Part shown: one piece after another, positions 4,731 to 8,033 of the stretch
How positions within the stretch are numbered: position 1 is the stretch's first letter
Layout of the letters: each line of letters starts with the position of its first letter
Source: Silvanigrellales bacterium
GTDB taxonomy: Bacteria > Bdellovibrionota_B > Oligoflexia > Silvanigrellales > Silvanigrellaceae
NCBI GenBank assembly: GCA_028285285.1
Contig: JANQPW010000101.1
Coordinates: forward strand, 1 to 8,033
Direction of reading: 5' to 3'
Length of the DNA: 8,033 bases
Position numbers and translations under genes: made by a program
Notes under the pieces: model-generated
What the model saw: only the letters and a program-made list of their open reading frames with translations
Database searches by the model: none
Told to the model about the DNA's origin: nothing

Positions 4731-6494
4731 ATGTCGGAACAAAAATCAAGCTTCATGAAGGGTGTTTTCAACAACGAAATCTCAGATGAGCCCTTGAAGA
4801 ACTTCCCTTTCTTTCGCTCAAAGTCGGAAGAAGACTTCAAGATGATGCACGACAGCATCAAGGGCTGGCTTGAAGAATCCTCCGACTCTGCCGCTTTTGA
4901 TGAAACCAAAAAACTTCCTGAAGAAATCATTCAAGGCTTGAAAGAAATGGGGCTTTTTGGCCTGATCATTCCGGAAGCTTTTGGTGGCTCCGAGTTCAAC
5001 CAGACCCTGTACACACGCACTTTGCAGCTGGTCAACCAGTTTGACACATCTATTTGTCTGACGATTGGAGCCCATCAATCTATCGGGCTCAAAGGCCTTT
5101 ATTTGTATGGCACCGACGAGCAGAAGGCCAAGTACATGCCTAAGCTCGCCACCGGAGAAATGATAGCTGCCTTTGCCCTCACAGAACCTTCGGCTGGCTC
5201 TGACGCCGCCGGCATCAAAATGAAAGCCGAGCGCAAAGGGGACCACTATGTGCTCAACGGGTCAAAGCTCTGGATCACAAATGGTGGCCTCGCCGACTTC
5301 TTCACGGTCTTCGCAAAGGAAACCATTGATGGAAAGGAAAAGATCACAGCCTTTATGGTCACGCGAGATATGGGTGGTGTGTCGCACGGGCCCGAAGAAC
5401 AAAAACTGGGAATTCGCGCCTCCAGTACGGTTGAAATCTATTTGAAAGACACAAAGGTCCCCGTTGAAAATGTGTTGGGTCAACCAGGTGATGGCTTCAA
5501 GATCGCCATGGGAATCTTGAACCAGGGCAGACTCGGCCTCGCCGGCGGGGCTCTGGGCTCCATTGAGTCGGTCTTGAAAGACTGTGCAACTTACGCCCAA
5601 GATCGCAAAGCCTTTGGCAAAAACATTGGTCAGTTTGGAATCATCCAAGAGATGGTCGCTGACATGACGGCAAGTGCCTATGCCCTTGAATCCATGACCT
5701 ACTTCACCTCGCACCTCGTCGACTCGGGAGACTTTGACTATTCAATTGAAGCTGCGATTTGCAAAGTTTACGGCACCGAAGCGGCCTGGGAAGCCATCAA
5801 CCTTGCCATGCAAATCCACGGTGGCAATGGGTACATGGTCGACTACGGCCTCGAACGAAAACTGCGCGACGGGCGCATTGGCATCATTTTCGAAGGAACC
5901 AACGAAATTCTGCGGCTTTTCATTGCGCTCACCGGCCTTAAGGAGCCGGCAACAGCCTTTAAGGGCGCCATGAAGAACCTCCAATCCATTCAGAAGTTCC
6001 CCGATCTTGAAAATATCAATAACGCTATCTCAAAAATCGGAGTTCTCTCGGAGTTTGCTTTCAACGAAGTGAAGAAGAGCGTTGTCACAGAAAAACTCAC
6101 AGGCTTTCATGAGGAATTGCAGAAAGAGTCAGAGCGCTTGGCCTCCGCAACAAAGATCTTGGCCACAAGTGCCAGCCGCTTGATCCGGACCTATGGCAAA
6201 GGGCTCATGGAGGAGCAGATTCAACTGGGTCGCCTCGCAAACATCGCCATTGACACCTACATGATAGCCACTGTGTTGTCTCGGATTCATGGAGTGCTCA
6301 CGGAGCGCGGCGGAGTTGAAAAGAACAAAGATGAGCTTGAGTTGGCCCGTTACATCATTCGCAATGCCAAGGCGCGCATCAACCATCACGCCCACAACAT
6401 CCGCGTGAATCGTGACGACACGATTCAAAAAACTGCGGCCGCTGCCTTCGACAAATCGGGTTATGCCTTCTCTCTCCACGACCAAAAGTGGTGA
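4731..6494 (+). CDS. Acyl-CoA dehydrogenase, VLCAD/ACAD9 type
   Basis: This FAD enzyme catalyses the first step of beta-oxidation, alpha,beta-dehydrogenation of acyl-CoA, passing electrons to ETF. At 587 residues it is longer than the roughly 380-residue short/medium-chain enzymes and matches the VLCAD/ACAD9 architecture. That is an N-terminal helical domain (about 35-145), a middle beta domain, a C-terminal helical domain (about 265-405), and an extra helical domain to the end. Visible signatures are ALTEPSAGSD (149-158), KLWITNGG (179-186), KLGIRASST (225-233), DRKAFGKNIGQF (291-302), QIHGGNGYM (361-369) and IIFEGTNEILRLFIAL (385-400). E388 in the last is the expected catalytic base. The FEGTNxILRLF form is characteristic of the very-long-chain group, so long-chain substrates are likely. 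The C-terminal domain suggests membrane association or dimerisation, as in VLCAD. AAGGAG lies 7 nt before the ATG at 4731. No ETF, thiolase or hydratase genes are present. The gene is divergent from ribH. Confidence 0.97.
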   Translation: MSEQKSSFMKGVFNNEISDEPLKNFPFFRSKSEEDFKMMHDSIKGWLEESSDSAAFDETKKLPEEIIQGLKEMGLFGLIIPEAFGGSEFNQTLYTRTLQLVNQFDTSICLTIGAHQSIGLKGLYLYGTDEQKAKYMPKLATGEMIAAFALTEPSAGSDAAGIKMKAERKGDHYVLNGSKLWITNGGLADFFTVFAKETIDGKEKITAFMVTRDMGGVSHGPEEQKLGIRASSTVEIYLKDTKVPVENVLGQPGDGFKIAMGILNQGRLGLAGGALGSIESVLKDCATYAQDRKAFGKNIGQFGIIQEMVADMTASAYALESMTYFTSHLVDSGDFDYSIEAAICKVYGTEAAWEAINLAMQIHGGNGYMVDYGLERKLRDGRIGIIFEGTNEILRLFIALTGLKEPATAFKGAMKNLQSIQKFPDLENINNAISKIGVLSEFAFNEVKKSVVTEKLTGFHEELQKESERLASATKILATSASRLIRTYGKGLMEEQIQLGRLANIAIDTYMIATVLSRIHGVLTERGGVEKNKDELELARYIIRNAKARINHHAHNIRVNRDDTIQKTAAAAFDKSGYAFSLHDQKW

Positions 6495-6558
6495 GACTTT
6501 GACTCCCCAACCTCGGCCGCGCTGAAGATTTTTTCGAAGCCGCCGATGGAGCCTTCAC

Positions 6559-6571
6559 GGACAGGAGGTCC
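6559..6571 (+). promoter_or_regulatory. Shine-Dalgarno inside a small hairpin
   Basis: GGAC (6559-6562) and GTCC (6568-6571) flank AGGAG, placing the ribosome binding site of the gene starting at 6575 in the loop of a possible 4-bp hairpin. The strong AGGAGG also decides the ATG at 6575 over the immediately preceding in-frame TTG at 6572. The stem is short and may have no effect. Confidence 0.3.
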
Positions 6572-6574
6572 TTG

Positions 6575-7075
6575 ATGGCAAGACTTGACTTCGTTTTTTT
6601 CAGCACCAGTGTGGGCACATTTTTGTCTGTGCTTACCGTTGTTTGCCTTCTGACCGTCACTTGGGGCATTTGGAAGGGCTACTGGCTGCAAAAAAAGAAA
6701 CGACAAGCGCAGAAGAACCGCTTGATCAAGTCGAAAAGCCATGCCTTAAGCCGACTCCGGTTCTTTCGCTCCCGACACTTTTGCCGCGTTGCAGATAGCA
6801 TAACAGACGACGTGCATGATCTTCTGTTTCGCGAAGGGGGCTCTCGCTATGAAGCTCGCACTCTTCTCCCTCTCGTTGTTGAGGCACTTCAATTTGGTGA
6901 AAGGCTCCTGGCAGAACGTCGCCGTCACCACGTGCTCCTTCATTCGAAGGTCGAAAGAGAGATTGAACAAAAAATGGCTCAACTTCTTCTTCTTGAAGAC
7001 GAAATCAAAACCATTCCGAGAGCGGCCTTCACAATTGAGGAGGTTGTCGCTGGAAAGTTTACCTGCATCTCTTAG
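6575..7075 (+). CDS. Unknown single-pass inner-membrane protein
   Basis: This 166-residue protein belongs to no family I recognise. Residues about 13-33 form one transmembrane helix (VGTFLSVLTVVCLLTVTWGI). A strongly basic stretch follows directly (QKKKRQAQKNRLIKSKSH and RFFRSRHFCR, about 39-71). By the positive-inside rule the N-terminus is periplasmic and the C-terminal 130 residues are cytoplasmic. The cytoplasmic part has a helical segment (about 110-146, LLAERRRHHVLLHSKVERE, then EIEQKMAQLLLLEDEIK) with coiled-coil-like spacing, suggesting self-association or partner binding. There is no cleavable signal site. The ATG at 6575 has AGGAGG 6 nt upstream. It starts 80 bp after the dehydrogenase stop with no terminator visible, so it may be co-transcribed. 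The small acidic gene follows after 30 bp, and the two are likely expressed together. The basic region could contact the membrane surface, nucleic acid or the acidic neighbour, which is inference. Confidence 0.8.
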   Translation: MARLDFVFFSTSVGTFLSVLTVVCLLTVTWGIWKGYWLQKKKRQAQKNRLIKSKSHALSRLRFFRSRHFCRVADSITDDVHDLLFREGGSRYEARTLLPLVVEALQFGERLLAERRRHHVLLHSKVEREIEQKMAQLLLLEDEIKTIPRAAFTIEEVVAGKFTCIS

Positions 7076-7105
7076 GCACTTGTGTGCTCAAAAGGAGGCC
7101 GCCAT

Positions 7106-7447
7106 ATGAGCGCCAACGCAAAGTCTACGCTCCAACCGGAAGTGCAAATGACCGCAAAAGAACTGTGGTTTTGCCGAGAATTTTGGAATGGAGACTCAAA
7201 AGATGGCCAGTTCACCAACGGTGATGGCTACCACTACTACCTCATGAAAAGAGGTGGAATTATTGCGGAAGCGTTTGAGTACTATGAAACCGATGATGGC
7301 GAAGAACATGTCATTGCACTTCCTGAATTGGTTGGAATCAATTGGTTTGAATATTTTGGATTCGACGATGACGAGCTGCTTGAGGAAGTGACCGAGCAGG
7401 AGTTTATCGCTGTTAAAGAGATTCGATCGCACCCTCAGGCCGACTGA
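7106..7447 (+). CDS. Unknown small acidic protein
   Basis: This is a soluble protein of 113 residues, unassigned. It is rich in Asp, Glu and aromatics. The central part reads KELWFCREFWNGDSKDGQF and NGDGYHYYLMKRGGIIAEAF, then alternates strand-like hydrophobics (EEHVIALPELVGINWFEYFG), and ends with an acidic helix (DDDELLEEVTEQEF, about 89-102). This suggests a small mixed alpha/beta domain, possibly a protein-interaction module. There is no signal peptide, membrane segment or Cys cluster. A GTG at 7082 would extend it by eight residues, but AAGGAGG 7 nt before the ATG at 7106 makes the shorter form clearly preferred. It lies 30 bp after the basic one-pass membrane protein. The opposite charges of the neighbours make a physical partnership worth considering, without direct evidence. 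A J-domain gene follows after 113 bp. Confidence 0.8.
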   Translation: MSANAKSTLQPEVQMTAKELWFCREFWNGDSKDGQFTNGDGYHYYLMKRGGIIAEAFEYYETDDGEEHVIALPELVGINWFEYFGFDDDELLEEVTEQEFIAVKEIRSHPQAD

Positions 7448-7473
7448 ACTTGGCTCCCCCTACCGCATTCCCC

Positions 7474-7500
7474 TTGCCAAATTGAATTTGCGTCATAACT
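7474..7500 (+). promoter_or_regulatory. Weak promoter candidate upstream of the J-domain gene
   Basis: TTGCCA (7474-7479) and ATAACT (7495-7500) are 15 bp apart, which is suboptimal. No CIRCE-type inverted repeat (TTAGCACTC with GAGTGCTAA) is present, so HrcA control is not supported. The match is poor, and the J-domain gene could equally be transcribed from upstream. Confidence 0.2.
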
Positions 7501-7501
7501 T

Positions 7502-7529
7502 GAAACCGACGAGCCTCTTCGAAACCGAC
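7502..7529 (+). repeat. Direct repeat GAAACCGAC x2 in the J-domain gene leader
   Basis: GAAACCGAC occurs at 7502-7510 and 7521-7529, exactly 19 bp apart, or about two helical turns, 32 bp before the J-domain start. Direct repeats with this phasing can bind a regulator dimer on one face of the DNA. With only two 9-bp copies this could also be chance. Confidence 0.35.
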
Positions 7530-7560
7530 TGTGGTGAAGGCGATCTTATGGAGCTCAAGC

Positions 7561-8033
7561 ATGAAGTATTATGAAACACTTGGAGTGAGCACCAGCTCTT
7601 CAAGTGCTGAAATCAAGGCAGCCTATCGAAAACTCGCAAAACAGTACCACCCCGATCGCAACCCCGGTGATGCTGCTGCAGAGGAAAAGTTCAAGTCTAT
7701 TTCTGAGGCATATGCCGTGCTTTCAAATGACGAAAAGCGCAAACAGTACGATCAGTTTGGTGATTCTGGTTTTGCCCAGTCTGGGTTCAAGGAAGATATC
7801 TTTCGGGGCGTTGACTTTGATTCCATATTTCGCGAAATGGGCTTCGGCCAAGGCTTTGACTTTGGTAGCTTTGGCAGTGGCTTCCAAACCGGGCCTAGCC
7901 ATCGGCGCCAGCGACAAGGTCCAATGGGGTTTCAAGCTGGCTACCCCGACAACAGCCAGTTTTACGACGCGGAACATGAAATCTCGGTGGGTTTTCTCGA
8001 CTCCTATTTTGGCGCAGAAAGGCAAGTGAGCCT
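7561..8033 (+). CDS. DnaJ-family co-chaperone (3' end outside window)
   Basis: This is a J-domain protein that would stimulate DnaK ATPase and hand over client proteins. The visible 157 residues contain a full J-domain (about 3-67): YYETLGVS, helix II IKAAYRKLAKQY, the essential HPD at 30-32, helix III EEKFKSISEAYAVLS, and KRKQYDQFG. A Gly/Phe-rich linker follows (about 67-111, GFGQGFDFGSFGSGF), then a short basic stretch (HRRQRQG). A C-terminal substrate-binding domain then begins (EHEISVGFLDSYFGAERQV, from 138). In DnaJ itself the zinc finger comes just after this point, so the window does not show whether this is a class A DnaJ or a class B CbpA-type protein, and no symbol is given. The ATG at 7561 has GGAG 7 nt upstream. 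No dnaK, grpE or hrcA gene is nearby in the window. Confidence 0.95.
   Translation, partial: MKYYETLGVSTSSSSAEIKAAYRKLAKQYHPDRNPGDAAAEEKFKSISEAYAVLSNDEKRKQYDQFGDSGFAQSGFKEDIFRGVDFDSIFREMGFGQGFDFGSFGSGFQTGPSHRRQRQGPMGFQAGYPDNSQFYDAEHEISVGFLDSYFGAERQVS

Noticed and set aside
4818..6485. Several long minus-strand and off-frame ORFs across the acyl-CoA dehydrogenase gene
   Set aside because: They are shadows of a gene with unmistakable family motifs along its whole length.
7548..7574. Eight-codon ORF (ATG GAG CTC and on) overlapping the J-domain start out of frame
   Set aside because: It lacks its own ribosome binding site, and its GGAG is better explained as the Shine-Dalgarno of the J-domain gene. 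A regulatory upstream ORF cannot be shown from sequence.
7723..8025. 100-codon minus-strand ORF inside the J-domain gene
   Set aside because: It is the complement of the Gly/Phe-rich linker region; the plus-strand reading is a clear DnaJ-family protein.

Overview
The window carries 12 coding regions, and five of them have a family that can be named from sequence alone. They are a CheY-like response regulator, lumazine synthase (ribH), NusB, a VLCAD/ACAD9-type acyl-CoA dehydrogenase, and the first half of a DnaJ-family co-chaperone. Composition is close to balanced GC, genes are tightly packed on both strands, and Shine-Dalgarno sites are clear. This fits a free-living Gram-negative bacterium. 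The 587-residue acyl-CoA dehydrogenase, the ribH-nusB pair and the high share of unrecognised proteins would suit Bdellovibrionota or another deltaproteobacterial-type lineage, but that placement is only inference.

Left part (1-2633): the window opens in the C-terminal tail of a protein that ends in a Thr-Pro repeat. It converges, 3 bp apart, on a minus-strand single-domain response regulator (184-648) with a near-consensus sigma70 promoter. Next is a minus-strand protein with a helix-turn-helix-like segment (843-1364). It is divergent, across an AT-rich promoter region, from a plus-strand protein of unknown function with basic ends (1463-2149). That gene overlaps by 8 bp, tail to tail, a minus-strand ORF (2142-2633) whose second half is doubtful.

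Middle (2634-4730): a 207-bp intergenic stretch with inverted repeats leads into the end of the minus-strand operon ribH-nusB-unknown. The three genes are 11 bp and 1 bp apart. A plus-strand, terminator-shaped hairpin lies antisense to the end of this operon and may end a small RNA.

Right part (4731-8033): the plus-strand acyl-CoA dehydrogenase has a perfect 6-3-6 inverted repeat in its upstream region. After it come a one-pass membrane protein, a small acidic protein and the J-domain protein, which is cut by the window edge. The genes amount to riboflavin synthesis plus antitermination, fatty-acid beta-oxidation, chaperone function and signalling, with unrecognised partners between them. I see no mobile element, tRNA, rRNA, CRISPR array or obvious defence system, and nothing I would call a new system with confidence. 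The best leads are the unknown protein coupled to nusB, the antisense terminator or small RNA, and the operator-like palindrome in front of the dehydrogenase.
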